From: Alcanivorax sp. 24 | GTDB lineage: Bacteria; Pseudomonadota; Gammaproteobacteria; Pseudomonadales; Alcanivoracaceae | Length of the DNA: 64,000 nt | NCBI RefSeq assembly: GCF_004360225.1 | Contig: NZ_SNUA01000013.1 | Span: 1-64,000 of the forward strand | Direction of reading: 5' to 3' | Part shown: positions 38,096-47,707 of the stretch, piece after piece | Position numbering within the stretch: the first letter of the stretch is position 1 | Layout: each line of letters opens with the position of its first letter | Made by a program: the position numbers and the translations under genes | Notes under the pieces: model-generated | Told to the model about the DNA's origin: nothing | The model's database searches: none | Seen by the model: the letters and a program-made list of their open reading frames with translations, nothing else

Positions 38096-38446
38096 ATGAA
38101 GCGAGCCCTGCGCCTGCTGGCGGCCGCCACCATCATCTGCACCGTATCCCAAACCGCACAAGCCCGTCCCATGGACGAAGACGCCGATCAGCCGTCGGCG
38201 CTGGCCATGTTCGGGGACGCGGTGATCGTCCGGCCGGTCATGGCCGTCGGTACGGTGGGCGGTCTGGCCGTGTATACGGTAATGTTACCGTTCTCCGTGC
38301 TCGGTGATAATGAAGGCGAAGCCGCCGAAGTGCTGGTGAAGAATCCCGCCCGCGCCACTTTTTTGCGTTGTCTGGGCTGCACGCCGACGCAACATGAGCG
38401 CAAACAGGCGGAGAAAAAAATACGAGAAGCCAACGCGGCGCAATAA
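38096..38446 (+). CDS. Small exported protein, function unknown
   Basis: The 116-residue protein has a signal peptide (MKRALRLLAAATIICTVSQTAQA), a moderately hydrophobic middle (AVIVRPVMAVGTVGGLAVYTVMLPFSVLGD) that could associate with or span a membrane, and a CxxC pair (FLRCLGC) near residue 95. Ends in a charged helix. It is probably periplasmic or outer-membrane associated. Similar small proteins are sometimes labelled multidrug transporters without evidence; that label is not used here. Confidence 0.7.
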   Translation: MKRALRLLAAATIICTVSQTAQARPMDEDADQPSALAMFGDAVIVRPVMAVGTVGGLAVYTVMLPFSVLGDNEGEAAEVLVKNPARATFLRCLGCTPTQHERKQAEKKIREANAAQ

Positions 38447-38483
38447 TCGCGCCGCTACCGATTGATCTTTCGAGGAGTCCGCT

Positions 38484-39026
38484 ATGCAACGTTGCGTGGC
38501 TGCACTGGCCGCCGTGGCCATGGGGATGGGTGTATCCGTGGCGCACGGCGAAGCCTACGTGTCCCTGGGATACGGATATCATGAACAGGATGACCGTTTT
38601 TTCGGTGATGATCGCTTCGAGACCGGCGACCTGATCGCCAAACTGGGCGGCCGCATCAACCGCTGGTTCGCGGTGGAGATGCGCGGCGGTTCCACGATGA
38701 ACAGCAACGAAGACCGCCTCAATGGCACCTCTATCAAAGGCGAGTACCGCCAGAAATATTTCTACGGCGCCTATGTAAAGCTGAGCGGCCCCAACGCCAC
38801 CATGGCCACGCCGTATCTGATTGGCGGTTATACCGAAGGCAAGGAAGAAATGGACGTGGATGGCGGCGGCAAGGTCTCGGACAAATGGTATGACTCGTCC
38901 TACGGCCTGGGGATCGATTTCGGCGTCAGCGAGCGCTTCGACGTCAACGTGGAATACATGTTCTATCGTGACAAGGACAACGTCAGCCTGAAAGGTCCCG
39001 CCCTGTCCGCTTCCTGGACGTTCTGA
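38484..39026 (+). CDS. Outer-membrane beta-barrel protein
   Basis: The 180-residue protein has a signal peptide (about 1-22, ending SVAHG), then alternating beta strands with aromatic girdles (YVSLGYGYHEQDDRF, DLIAKLGGRINRWFAVEMRGG, YFYGAYVKLSG) and a C-terminal phenylalanine (SASWTF), the signal of outer-membrane barrel insertion. Likely an eight-stranded OmpA/Opa-type porin-like barrel. Follows the small exported gene by 37 bp and may share its transcript. Confidence 0.8.
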   Translation: MQRCVAALAAVAMGMGVSVAHGEAYVSLGYGYHEQDDRFFGDDRFETGDLIAKLGGRINRWFAVEMRGGSTMNSNEDRLNGTSIKGEYRQKYFYGAYVKLSGPNATMATPYLIGGYTEGKEEMDVDGGGKVSDKWYDSSYGLGIDFGVSERFDVNVEYMFYRDKDNVSLKGPALSASWTF

Positions 39027-39044
39027 ATCCGCCATACGTGGGAG

Positions 39045-39121
39045 TTCTCCCGCCAAGGCAGGACGAAGCTCCCACAGCGGCTTCGTAGTCTTGTCTGTGG
39101 GAAGCGAGTTCACTCGCGAAT
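39045..39121. repeat. REP pair, partly degenerate
   Basis: A GCTCCCACAGCGGCTTCGTAG half with a poor hairpin is followed by CTGTGGGAA and GCGAG-TTCA-CTCGC (unusual loop). The GAAGCTCCCACAG form here is the same variant inferred for the IS110 target. Confidence 0.7.
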
Positions 39122-39179
39122 GGTATGTGCGTATAAGCGGCTGTCCCACAACAGTGGGACAGCACTGGCCCAACTCCGA

Positions 39180-42100
39180 TCAAGTCTCCGCCGGTTCCGG
39201 CAATGTCTCCGTCTCTTCGTCACCATGCCCTTCGTTACGGCCCAACAGCATGTACATGGCCGGCACCACGAACAGGGTGAACAGGGTGCCGATGGTCATG
39301 CCGGCGGCCACCACCAGACCGATGGCGAAGCGGGCGCCGCCGCCGGGGCCGGCGGCGATCAGCAGCGGAATCATCGCCAGCACCAGAGCCGCCGTGGTCA
39401 TCAGTACCGGACGCAGGCGCACGGCGGCGGCGTGTTCGATGGCCTCCCGTTTGCCCATGCCCTCTTCCTGCATCTTGTTGGCGAACTCCACGATCAGAAT
39501 CCCGTGTTTCGATATCACCCCGATCAAGGTCACCAGCCCCACCTGCGTGTAGATGTTGAGGGTGGCCAGACCCAGGCTGACGAAGATCATGGCGCCGCAC
39601 ACGGACATGGGCACCGTGACCAGCATGATGATCGGGTCGCGGAAGGATTCGAACTGGGCCGCCAGAACCAGGTAGATCACGATCAGGGCAAAGAAGAACG
39701 TGATCATCAGATCGCTGCCTTCTTTCTTGAACTGCCGAGACTGCCCGGAATAGTCCAAGCTGTAGCCGGGAGGCAGCACTTCCTGTGCGGCGCTTTCCAG
39801 AATGCCGAGCGCTTCGCCCAGCGTCACCCCGGGGCGCTGCACGCCGGAAATGGTCACCGAGTTCAACTGCTGGAACCGTTTCAATTGTTGCGGTTGCACG
39901 GTTTCTTCCAGACGCACCAGGGTGGCCAGCGGAATCAGTTCGCCGGAGCCGGTGCGAATGTAGTATTGCTGCAACTGTTCCGGCGTCAGCCGATCGCTGC
40001 GCTGAACCTGGGGAATCACCTTGTAGGACCGGTTTTCCAGGGAGAAGCGGTTGGCGTAAGCGCCGGACAACATGGCGCCCAGTTCCTGCGCCAACTGACG
40101 CATGGTGATGCCCAGTGATGCGGCTTTCTCCCGGTCGATAACGATGTTATAGCGCGGCTTGTCGATCTTCAGGTCCGTATCCAGGAAGATGAACTTGCGG
40201 CTTTCCTGCGCCTTGCCCAGGATCTGGTTGGCCAGTTCCTGCAGATTCTCGGTGGGTTCGGTGGTGCCGATAACGAACTCCACCGGCAACATGCCACCAC
40301 CGCTGGGCAGGGACGGTGGCACGAACACCGCCGATTGCAGACCGGCGACGCTGTTTACTTGCTCGGACAACTGTTGCTGGAACTCGTGAGTGGTGACATC
40401 CCGCTCATTCCAACTGTCCAGCACGAAGCCCGCTAGGGCGGTGTTGGAGGCGGCGGTACCGGCGCCACCGCCAAGGCCGTTGAGCAGGAAGATGTTTTCC
40501 ACCGCCGGGGTGTCGGCGGCGATCTGTTCCAGCTCCCGGGTGAACGGCTCCAGGTAGTCCAGCGTCACGTAAGGGTCGGCGGTGGAGGAGACCAGCACGA
40601 AGCCCTGGTCTTCCTTGGGCTCCAGTTCGCTCGGCGAGGTGACGAACAGGAAGTAACAGGACACCAGAATGATCAGACCGAACACCAGCACCGTGGGCAC
40701 GTCATTCAGGGCGCCGTGCAGTCGCCGCTCATAGCTGCCGGCCAGTTTCTCGAACTGACGGTTCAACCAGGCTTCAAAGCGATTGCCTCGATGCTCGGGG
40801 TCATGGGGCTTGAGAATTTTGGCGCACATCATCGGAGACAGGGTCAGCGCCACCACGCCGGAGAGCAGTACCGCGCCGGCCAGGGAGAAGGCGAATTCCA
40901 CGAACAGAGTGCCGGTGAGTCCGCCCATGAAACCGATCGGCAGGTACACCGCCACCAGCGTGGTGGTCATCGCCACCACCGGCCAGGCCAGCTCGCGCGC
41001 ACCCTTGAGTGCCGCGTCCTTGGGAGACAGTCCCTCCTCCACATGGCGATGCACGTTTTCCAGGACAATGATGGCGTCGTCCACCACGATGCCGATCGCC
41101 AACACCATGGCCAACAATGTCAGCAGGTTGATGGAGAACCCCATCAGCAACATCAGGAACAGAGCGCCGACCATGGAAAGTGGCACGGCGATGGCGGGAA
41201 TCAACACGGTGCGGAAGGAGCCAAGGAAAGCGTAAATCACCAGAATAACGATGAGCACCGCTTCCACCAGGGTCTTCACCACCTCGTCGATGGAGTCCTG
41301 AATATACTCGGTGCCGTCGTAAGGAATATTGCCTTCCAGACCCTCCGGCATTTGCGGAAAGATCTCGTCTTCCAGCACCTTCCTTACCTCGGCGATCACG
41401 TCCAGGGAGTTGGCGTCCGGGGCCACTTCGATACCCATGAACGTGGCCTTCTGGCCGTTGAAGGTCACCGAGGCGGCATAGGATTCCGATCCCAGTTCCA
41501 CGTCGGCCACGTCCTCGAGGCGCACGATGGCATTGTCCTGGGCGCGGATCACCAGACGCCGGAAGCCGGCGACGTCATTGAGGTCGGTTTCCGCCTTGAG
41601 GTCCAGCGCCACATTGGTGCCCTTGGTGCTGCCCACCGCGGCAAGGACATTGTTCTGCTCCAGCGCGGCATAGACATCGGAAGGAGTGATACCCAGCGCC
41701 GCCATGCGCTCAGGCTTCAGCCAGGCGCGCATGGCGAAGGTGCGGTCACCGAGAATCCGTGCCCGCTGCACACCGTTGATGGTGGCCAGTTTTGGCTGCA
41801 CCACGCGCACCAGATAATCGGTGATCTGGTTGTTATCCAGTACCTGGGAGGAAAACGACAAATACATTGCGGCGATGTCATCACCGATGGCCAGCTCCAC
41901 CGTGGGGTCCTCGGACTCCTCCGGCAGCTCGCTGCGCATCTTGTTCACCTTGGCGACGACCTGCGTCAGGGTTTCGTTGGGATCCTGGCCCAGCCGCACA
42001 TAAGCCTGGATCGAGGAGGCCCCTTGCAGGGATGTGGAAACCAGATAGTCGATGCCGTTCGCCGAAGCGATTTCCTGTTCCAGCGGCGTGGTGATAAAGC

Positions 42101-42281
42101 CCTGGATCAGGTCCGCGTCGGCACCGGTGTAAATGGTGGTGACGGTGATCACCGCGTTTTCCAGCTCGGGATACTGGCGCACGTTCAATTCCGTGGCGGC
42201 GCGCAACCCGAGAAGCAGAATAAACAGGCTGACCACCGAGGCCAGAACCGGTTTATTGATGAAGATATCCGTGAATTTCAT
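39180..42281 (-). CDS. RND efflux pump permease (HAE1 type)
   Basis: The 1033-residue inner-membrane proton-driven exporter has the usual twelve membrane helices with two large periplasmic loops. The proton relay residues are present: DD in GIVVDDAIIVLENVHRH (fourth helix) and K in GVISKHGILIVEFANKM (tenth). It has signature VFLYAF-like segments and GFSINLLTLLAMVLAIG. It works with the fusion protein upstream and an outer-membrane channel, not present here. It may export drugs, solvents or toxic lipids; substrates are unknown. Confidence 0.95.
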   Translation of the reverse strand: MKFTDIFINKPVLASVVSLFILLLGLRAATELNVRQYPELENAVITVTTIYTGADADLIQGFITTPLEQEIASANGIDYLVSTSLQGASSIQAYVRLGQDPNETLTQVVAKVNKMRSELPEESEDPTVELAIGDDIAAMYLSFSSQVLDNNQITDYLVRVVQPKLATINGVQRARILGDRTFAMRAWLKPERMAALGITPSDVYAALEQNNVLAAVGSTKGTNVALDLKAETDLNDVAGFRRLVIRAQDNAIVRLEDVADVELGSESYAASVTFNGQKATFMGIEVAPDANSLDVIAEVRKVLEDEIFPQMPEGLEGNIPYDGTEYIQDSIDEVVKTLVEAVLIVILVIYAFLGSFRTVLIPAIAVPLSMVGALFLMLLMGFSINLLTLLAMVLAIGIVVDDAIIVLENVHRHVEEGLSPKDAALKGARELAWPVVAMTTTLVAVYLPIGFMGGLTGTLFVEFAFSLAGAVLLSGVVALTLSPMMCAKILKPHDPEHRGNRFEAWLNRQFEKLAGSYERRLHGALNDVPTVLVFGLIILVSCYFLFVTSPSELEPKEDQGFVLVSSTADPYVTLDYLEPFTRELEQIAADTPAVENIFLLNGLGGGAGTAASNTALAGFVLDSWNERDVTTHEFQQQLSEQVNSVAGLQSAVFVPPSLPSGGGMLPVEFVIGTTEPTENLQELANQILGKAQESRKFIFLDTDLKIDKPRYNIVIDREKAASLGITMRQLAQELGAMLSGAYANRFSLENRSYKVIPQVQRSDRLTPEQLQQYYIRTGSGELIPLATLVRLEETVQPQQLKRFQQLNSVTISGVQRPGVTLGEALGILESAAQEVLPPGYSLDYSGQSRQFKKEGSDLMITFFFALIVIYLVLAAQFESFRDPIIMLVTVPMSVCGAMIFVSLGLATLNIYTQVGLVTLIGVISKHGILIVEFANKMQEEGMGKREAIEHAAAVRLRPVLMTTAALVLAMIPLLIAAGPGGGARFAIGLVVAAGMTIGTLFTLFVVPAMYMLLGRNEGHGDEETETLPEPAET

Positions 42282-42289
42282 GGGCGACC

Positions 42290-43444
42290 TCAGCTGTTCG
42301 CCGGCTCGGGCGTGGCTTCCGCGGAAGGCTGTACGTCATTCTCAATAGCCACGGGCGCGTCATTACGCAGCTTGAGCAGGCCACTGGTGGCGACAATCTC
42401 TCCGGGCTCCAGACCGGATTCCACCACCACCAGATCACCGCGCTGGCGTCCCAGCTTCACGAACCGCTTGCGCACGATCTTGCCGACGCCGTCCTCGCTT
42501 TGCTGTCCGGCTTGCGCATCTTCCTTCGCCGGCGCGTCCTGGATCACGAACACGGCGTTGCCGTAAGGGGCGTAGGCCACCGCCGTGCGGGGGATCACCA
42601 CCACGGGTTCGGATTGCGGCAGCTGGATGGTGATATTGGCGAACATACCCGGGCGCATACGCTGATCCGCGTTGTCGAAGGACGCCTGAATGGTGACGTT
42701 GCGGGTGGTCTCGTTGACGCCCGGCTCGATGGCGGTGATGGTGCCCTCGAACGTGTCATCCGGGTAAGCGTCCAGCGAGGCACGGGCGGTCAGACCGGTG
42801 CCGATCTTGCTCAGCGCTTGTTCGGGCAGGGCGAAGTTGACGAAGATCGGATCCAGTTGCGCCAGGCTGACCACCGGGGTGCCGGGTTGCAGGTACTGGC
42901 CGATATCCACGCGGCGGATCCCAAGGACCCCGTCGAAGGGCGCGCGAATGGTCTTGTAGCTGAGCTGCTGCCGCTGCGCGTCCGCCTGGGCCATGGATTG
43001 ATCCCTTTGAGCACGGCGGTTGTCCAGCTCGGATTGTGAGATCGACCCTTGTTTGAACAGCCGTTGATAGCGATCGTATTCCTGGGACGCCAACTGAGCC
43101 GTGGCCTGCAACGCCTTCAACTGAGCCTGGTCGGCGCGGGATTCCAGCCGCACGAGAAGGTCGCCTTTTTTCACCTGGTCGCCGGAGGTGAACTCGATGG
43201 CCGCCACTTCGCCGCCGACCTGGCTGGTGACGTCGACGCCGTTGACCGCTTCCACGGTGCCCACCGCTTCCAGTGACAGCGCCCATTCGTCCCGGGTCGC
43301 CTCGGCGGTGGAGACGTTCGCCACCGGCATGGGCATATTGTCGAAGAAGCCCGTCATCATATGGTTGATGAACGCCTTCCAGCCAAAGATGGCGCCGAAC
43401 AATACGCCAACGCAGACCAGCATAATCACCATGCGTTTTGTCAT
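42290..43444 (-). CDS. RND efflux periplasmic adaptor (membrane fusion protein)
   Basis: The 384-residue HlyD/AcrA-type adaptor links the RND permease to an outer-membrane channel. N-terminal membrane anchor (MVIMLVCVGVLFGAIFGWKAFI), then a biotinyl-lipoyl-like fold (VNGVDVTSQVGGEVAAIEFTSGDQVKKGDLLVRLES), an alpha hairpin (about 95-150), and beta domains (APFDGVLGIRRVDIGQYLQPGTPVVSLAQLD). The start at 43444 is used; a 7-residue extension is less likely. It lies eight bases before the permease start. Confidence 0.93.
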   Translation of the reverse strand: MTKRMVIMLVCVGVLFGAIFGWKAFINHMMTGFFDNMPMPVANVSTAEATRDEWALSLEAVGTVEAVNGVDVTSQVGGEVAAIEFTSGDQVKKGDLLVRLESRADQAQLKALQATAQLASQEYDRYQRLFKQGSISQSELDNRRAQRDQSMAQADAQRQQLSYKTIRAPFDGVLGIRRVDIGQYLQPGTPVVSLAQLDPIFVNFALPEQALSKIGTGLTARASLDAYPDDTFEGTITAIEPGVNETTRNVTIQASFDNADQRMRPGMFANITIQLPQSEPVVVIPRTAVAYAPYGNAVFVIQDAPAKEDAQAGQQSEDGVGKIVRKRFVKLGRQRGDLVVVESGLEPGEIVATSGLLKLRNDAPVAIENDVQPSAEATPEPANS

Positions 43445-43484
43445 GATCCAAACCCCGATGTGCAACCTGCTTGTTTAGATATTT

Positions 43485-43685
43485 TCGTTGCCTGCCAGCT
43501 TTCCACGGGCCGGACTACGAAGCCGCTGTGGGAAGCGGCCTTGGCGCGAATGCGCCTGGGCCGTTGGTCATTCGCTTGCAAGCAAGCTTCCCACAGCGGC
43601 TTCGTAGCATGATCCGTGGAAGCCGGCTTGCTGGCGAATGGCGCGCTGGAGCTTGCAAGGCAGCATACAAGCTCCTACAGCGGCC
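43485..43685. repeat. REP cluster
   Basis: Several REP pieces: a damaged half, CGCTGTGGGAA with GCGGC-CTTG-GCGC, an intact GCTTG-CAAG-CAAGC half with TTCCCACAGCGGCTTCGTAG, and CCGTGGAAG with CCGG-CTTG-CTGG, then fragments. The remainder of 43445-43892 shows no supported gene; a 91-codon frame at 43699 is not accepted. Confidence 0.75.
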
Positions 43686-43892
43686 CTGATACCTGCCGAT
43701 GGCTATGAATCATTTGGCGAACCGGCGAAACCGGAAACGGATAAAGCTGCGTCCCTGTGGTTTTGATTTTTTCTTTCCTGGCTGGGTCGCTCGGGGCAAG
43801 GGCAAATCGACAAAGCGGATCGGAATAATGAGGGCAAACCCGGCGGCCACGGCGTCCAGAATGCCCGAGTGTGCCCAGAAATCAGGCAGGCA

Positions 43893-45050
43893 TCAAGAGG
43901 CAGAGAGGGATTCCCCAATAAGCGCCAACACGGTGTTGAGGTGGCGTAATCCCAAAGCGGTGCAAACGATTTGATCCGGATCCGGTTGCAGCAGGTCGCG
44001 TTCACGCAAGGGGGCCAGCAGAGCGGCGATGCGCTCCTGATCCACGCCACAGTATTGGCTCAATGTGCATGAAGGAACGCCGTTGACCAGACGCAGTGCG
44101 TTCATCAACGCTTCGAACAGAGGATCTTCTATGGCGGTGACACTGCGGCGTGCCTGTTCCGGTGCCTGAAGATAGGCTTCCGGCTGCCGGGTTTTTTGAT
44201 AACGCAGGCGTTGCCCGTCACGGCGGGTCAGTTTGCCGTGGGCGCCGGCGCCGATCGCCAGGTAGTCGCCAAAGCGCCAATAGTTGAGATTGTGGCGACA
44301 GTGGCGACCCGGCCGGGCGAAGGCGGAAACTTCATAGCGCTCATAGTCATGGCGCTGCAGCAGGGCAAAGCCCTGCTCCTCGATATCGGCCATGGTGTCT
44401 TCGTCGGGTTGGGTCGGAGGCGCGCGATAAAAAGCGGTGTTCGGTTCGATGGTGAGCTCGTACCAGCTCAGATGAGCGGGGGATAACTCGATGGCCGCCT
44501 GCAGATCTTCCAAGGCTTGCGCCGGCGTTTGTCCGGGCAGGGCGTGCATCAGATCCAGATTGAAATTATCAAAGCCGGCGGCGCGGGCCAGGGCCACCGC
44601 GCGGCGGGCCTCCTCGGGGCCGTGAATACGCCCAAGAGCAGTGAGCTGGCCGGGATCGAAGCTCTGTACGCCGATGGACAGGCGGTTGATGCCGGCTTCG
44701 CGGAAGCCTTCGAAGCGGCCCGCTTCCACGGTGCCGGGGTTGGCCTCCAGGGTGATTTCCACGTCGTTGGCCATTGGCAGGCGCTGGCGTAGGCCATCCA
44801 GCAGGCGCCGGTAAAAATCGGCGCTCATCAGGCTCGGTGTGCCGCCGCCGATAAAGATCGAAACAACGGGCCGGTCCAACTCACCTTCCAGCCAGCGCTG
44901 GTCCGCGTCGAGATCCGCCAGCAGGGCGTCGAGGTATTGGGTTTCAGGCAGCGTGTCGCGCTGATGGGAATTGAAATCGCAATACGGACATTTGCGCACG
45001 CACCAGGGTACGTGCACATATAACGCCAGGGGCGGCCGCTCCGGGGTCAC
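43893..45050 (-). CDS. hemW: Heme chaperone HemW, radical SAM type
   Basis: The 385-residue protein resembles coproporphyrinogen oxidase III but of the HemW branch, which binds heme. Cysteines C17, C21 and C24 (CVRKCPYC) hold the radical-SAM iron-sulfur cluster. Further segments are VSIFIGGGTPSLM and GINRLSIGVQSFDPGQL. C-terminal HemN-like domain. Its start overlaps the rdgB stop (ATGA), as in many genomes. Its 3' end is followed by a gene-poor stretch. Confidence 0.94.
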   Translation of the reverse strand: MTPERPPLALYVHVPWCVRKCPYCDFNSHQRDTLPETQYLDALLADLDADQRWLEGELDRPVVSIFIGGGTPSLMSADFYRRLLDGLRQRLPMANDVEITLEANPGTVEAGRFEGFREAGINRLSIGVQSFDPGQLTALGRIHGPEEARRAVALARAAGFDNFNLDLMHALPGQTPAQALEDLQAAIELSPAHLSWYELTIEPNTAFYRAPPTQPDEDTMADIEEQGFALLQRHDYERYEVSAFARPGRHCRHNLNYWRFGDYLAIGAGAHGKLTRRDGQRLRYQKTRQPEAYLQAPEQARRSVTAIEDPLFEALMNALRLVNGVPSCTLSQYCGVDQERIAALLAPLRERDLLQPDPDQIVCTALGLRHLNTVLALIGESLSAS

Positions 45051-45649
45051 GGCAGTGGATGCTCCCGCAGTTGCGCGATCAACTGCTGCAGAGCTCGGGC
45101 GCGATGGCTGATGCGGTTTTTTTCTTCCGGCGGCATCTGGGCGGCGGTGCGGTCGTCGCCGCTGATCTGGAAATGCGGGTCGTAGCCGAAACCGAATTCG
45201 CCGCGCGGTTCAAGCACGATGCTCCCTTCCCAGCTGCCTTGGCAGACCAGCGGTGTCGGGTCCTCGGCGTGGCGCATCAGAACCAATAGCGCCTGGTAAC
45301 GGGCGGTGCGCGGAGCATCGGGCAGGTCGCCGAGCATTTCCACCAGCAGGGCATTGTTTTTCGCGTCGCTGGCGCCGACACCGGAGAAGCGGGCGGAATA
45401 AATGCCGGGGGCGCCATTCAGAGCGTCCACTTCCAGACCGGAGTCATCGGCGATGGCGGGCAGGCCGGTGTGCCGGGCCGCGTTGCGGGCCTTGAGGATG
45501 GCGTTCTCGACGAAGGTCAGACCAGTCTCTTCCGCTTCCGGCACATCGAAATCGCTCTGTGGCACGATGGTCATGTCCAGCGGCGCCAGAATGGCGTTCA
45601 TTTCCTCCAGCTTCTTACGATTGCCGGAAGCCAGAACCACGGTTGCCAT
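45047..45649 (-). CDS. rdgB: XTP/dITP diphosphatase
   Basis: The 200-residue enzyme removes non-canonical purine nucleotides (dITP, XTP) from the pool. It begins MATVVLASGNRKKLEEMNAILA, and has DDSGLEVDALNGAPGIYSARFSG and GFGYDPHFQI, the substrate and metal sites of the family. It lies between metW and hemW on the same strand, and overlaps hemW by four bases. Confidence 0.96.
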   Translation of the reverse strand: MATVVLASGNRKKLEEMNAILAPLDMTIVPQSDFDVPEAEETGLTFVENAILKARNAARHTGLPAIADDSGLEVDALNGAPGIYSARFSGVGASDAKNNALLVEMLGDLPDAPRTARYQALLVLMRHAEDPTPLVCQGSWEGSIVLEPRGEFGFGYDPHFQISGDDRTAAQMPPEEKNRISHRARALQQLIAQLREHPLP

Positions 45650-45690
45650 GATGTCTCCTTGAGTCAGGGTGTGCGGGACCCGGTGCGCGG

Positions 45691-46320
45691 TTACCGGGTC
45701 ACTCGATAGATGGCGATCTCGCCGAACAAGTTCGGCAACAGCCGGGGCAGGGTGCTGCTGCGGTGATCGCGGTTGACCACTTCGCGTTGAATGATGCGGA
45801 TGTCGTTTTTGCGGCAGTGCGTCTCGAAATCATGCACCGTGCACAGGTGAATGTTGGGGGTATCGTACCACTCGTAGGGCAGAGCGGAAGATACCGGCAT
45901 GCGCCCCTTGAAAGCGAGATAGCTGCGCACCCGCCAGTGGCCGAAATTGGGGAAGGTGATGATCGCCTCGCGGCCCACCCGCAACATTTCCGCGAGGATG
46001 CGGTCCGGGCGCAACACCGCCTGCAGGGCCTGGGTCATCACCACGTAATCGAAGCGATCGTTCTGGAAGTTGTCCAGACCATTGTCCAGATCCTGCTCGA
46101 TCACGTTGACGCCATTTTCGAAACAGGCGGCCAGATTGTCCTGGTCGATCTCCAGGCCATAGCCGCGAACCCCCTTGCTCGCTTTCAGGTGAGCCAGCAG
46201 CGCGCCATCACCACACCCCAGGTCCAGCACCGTGGCATTGCGCGGGATCCAGTCGCTGATCAGGCTCAGATCATTACGCTCGGGCATCCACTCGCGGATT
46301 CGCTGTGCATCATTGGCCAT
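45691..46320 (-). CDS. metW: Methionine biosynthesis protein MetW
   Basis: The 209-residue SAM-dependent methyltransferase-like protein is tightly linked to metX. It contains the nucleotide loop [16 protein letters not shown] and [37 protein letters not shown]. MetW is needed with MetX for homoserine acylation in several proteobacteria. The ATG at 46320 overlaps the metX stop by 11 bp; an ATG at 46335 is in frame. Confidence 0.94.
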   Translation of the reverse strand: MANDAQRIREWMPERNDLSLISDWIPRNATVLDLGCGDGALLAHLKASKGVRGYGLEIDQDNLAACFENGVNVIEQDLDNGLDNFQNDRFDYVVMTQALQAVLRPDRILAEMLRVGREAIITFPNFGHWRVRSYLAFKGRMPVSSALPYEWYDTPNIHLCTVHDFETHCRKNDIRIIQREVVNRDHRSSTLPRLLPNLFGEIAIYRVTR

Positions 46321-47467
46321 CGGCGTCCACCTCATCGGCCACCCGGCGCAGGTAAGCGCCGAACAGCTTCACATACTCCGGGATCGGCAGCAGGAAAGCA
46401 TCGTGCCCCTTGGGCGTGTCGATCTCCGCGTAGCTGACGTCGCGGCCCACATGGGTGAGGGCGTTGACGATTTCACGGCTGCGCTCCGGCGAGAAGCGCC
46501 AGTCGGAATTGAAGGACATCACCAGAAAGCCGCAACGGGTACGCTCCAGCGCTTCCTCCAGGGTTCCGCCCTGTTCGCGGGCCGGATCGAAATAATCCAG
46601 CGCCTTGGTCATCAGCAGATAGGTATTGGCGTCGAAATTACGGGAGAAGGTTTCGCCCTGGTGACGCAGATACGACTCCACCTGGAATTCCACATCGAAG
46701 CCGAAATGGAAGCGGCCGGAGCGCAAGTCGCGGCCGAACTTCATGCGCATGGCGTCGTCGCTGAGATAGGTGATGTGCCCGACCATGCGCGCCAGGATCA
46801 GGCCCTGACGAGGGTAAGTGTCATGCAGATAATAGCGGCCGCCGTGGAAATTCGGGTCGGTGAGGATGGACTGGCGGGCGACTTCATTGAAGGCGATGTT
46901 CTGAGCCGACAGCTTGGGGGCCGCGGCAATGACCACGGAGTGACGCAGGCGCTCCGGGAAATCGATCGCCCATTGCAGCGCCTGCATGCCGCCGAGGCTG
47001 CCGCCGACCACCGCCGCCCACCGCTCGATGCCCAGAGCATCGGCCAGCCGGGCCTGACTCTTGACCCAGTCCTTCACCGTCATCATCGGGAAGTCCGGCC
47101 CCCAGAGCTGACCGGTCTCCGGATTGGTGGAGGTGGGGCCACTGGAGCCGTGGCAGCCACCCAGATTGTTCAGGCACACCACGAAGAAGCGATTGGTGTC
47201 GATGGGCTTGCCCGGACCGATGCAGCTGTCCCACCAGCCCGGACGTTTCTCGTCCATGCCGTGATAACCCGCGGCGTGGTGATGGCCGGACAGGGCATGG
47301 CAAATCAACACCGCGTTATTGGCGCTGGCATTGAGGTTGCCATAGGTCTCGTAGACAAGGTCGTAGGATGGCAACTGACGCCCACACTCCAGCTCCAGTG
47401 GCTGGTCCACATGGAGGGTATGGGGCTGTACCAGGCCCACGGAGTCCTGGGGGATCGATTCGGGCAT
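46310..47467 (-). CDS. metX: Homoserine O-acyltransferase MetX
   Basis: The 385-residue alpha/beta-hydrolase transfers an acyl group to homoserine, starting methionine synthesis. The nucleophile serine is in [14 protein letters not shown], and later catalytic residues fit in the [11 protein letters not shown] region (KGHDAFLL) near the C-terminus. [27 protein letters not shown] is typical of the family. In gammaproteobacteria with MetW, the preferred donor is often succinyl-CoA; the donor cannot be fixed from sequence by eye. Confidence 0.95.
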   Translation of the reverse strand: MPESIPQDSVGLVQPHTLHVDQPLELECGRQLPSYDLVYETYGNLNASANNAVLICHALSGHHHAAGYHGMDEKRPGWWDSCIGPGKPIDTNRFFVVCLNNLGGCHGSSGPTSTNPETGQLWGPDFPMMTVKDWVKSQARLADALGIERWAAVVGGSLGGMQALQWAIDFPERLRHSVVIAAAPKLSAQNIAFNEVARQSILTDPNFHGGRYYLHDTYPRQGLILARMVGHITYLSDDAMRMKFGRDLRSGRFHFGFDVEFQVESYLRHQGETFSRNFDANTYLLMTKALDYFDPAREQGGTLEEALERTRCGFLVMSFNSDWRFSPERSREIVNALTHVGRDVSYAEIDTPKGHDAFLLPIPEYVKLFGAYLRRVADEVDADGQ

Positions 47468-47558
47468 TTCGGGTCATCATCCAAAGGTGAGGCAAAGTCT
47501 ATCGACCCCCCCCAAGGCATGCAATGCGGCCACCCCGGTATTGTGGTCCATGCGCTGC

Positions 47559-47629
47559 ATTCGCTGGCAAGCCAGCTTCCCACGGAAGGGGCCATGAAGT
47601 CGCTGTGGGAAGCTGGCTCGCCAGCGAAT
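47559..47629. repeat. REPIN, stem variant
   Basis: GCTGG-CAAG-CCAGC with TTCCCACGG, a short spacer, and CGCTGTGGGAA with GCTGG-CTCG-CCAGC. A further compensated stem (GCTGG/CCAGC); one loop reads CTCG. Confidence 0.85.
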
Positions 47630-47707
47630 GCCTGCGTGTTGCGTTTCAGAGCGCTGTCCACGAGCCGCGAATGTTATTCTTGTCGGGTCGATCGGTGAGA
47701 AGGGGAC

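Noticed and set aside
37896-38099. 67-codon frame upstream of the small exported protein
   Set aside because: Lies in structured leader DNA, no ribosome site and no recognisable product.
40716-42566. 616-codon open frame opposite the RND permease
   Set aside because: Antisense shadow of a well-conserved gene; composition and lack of family features show it is not coding. The same applies to the long frames opposite yicC, the AlgC-like gene, coaBC and hyuA.
43699-43974. 91-codon frame in the gap before hemW
   Set aside because: Overlaps REP debris and the hemW end, basic low-complexity product, no family similarity.
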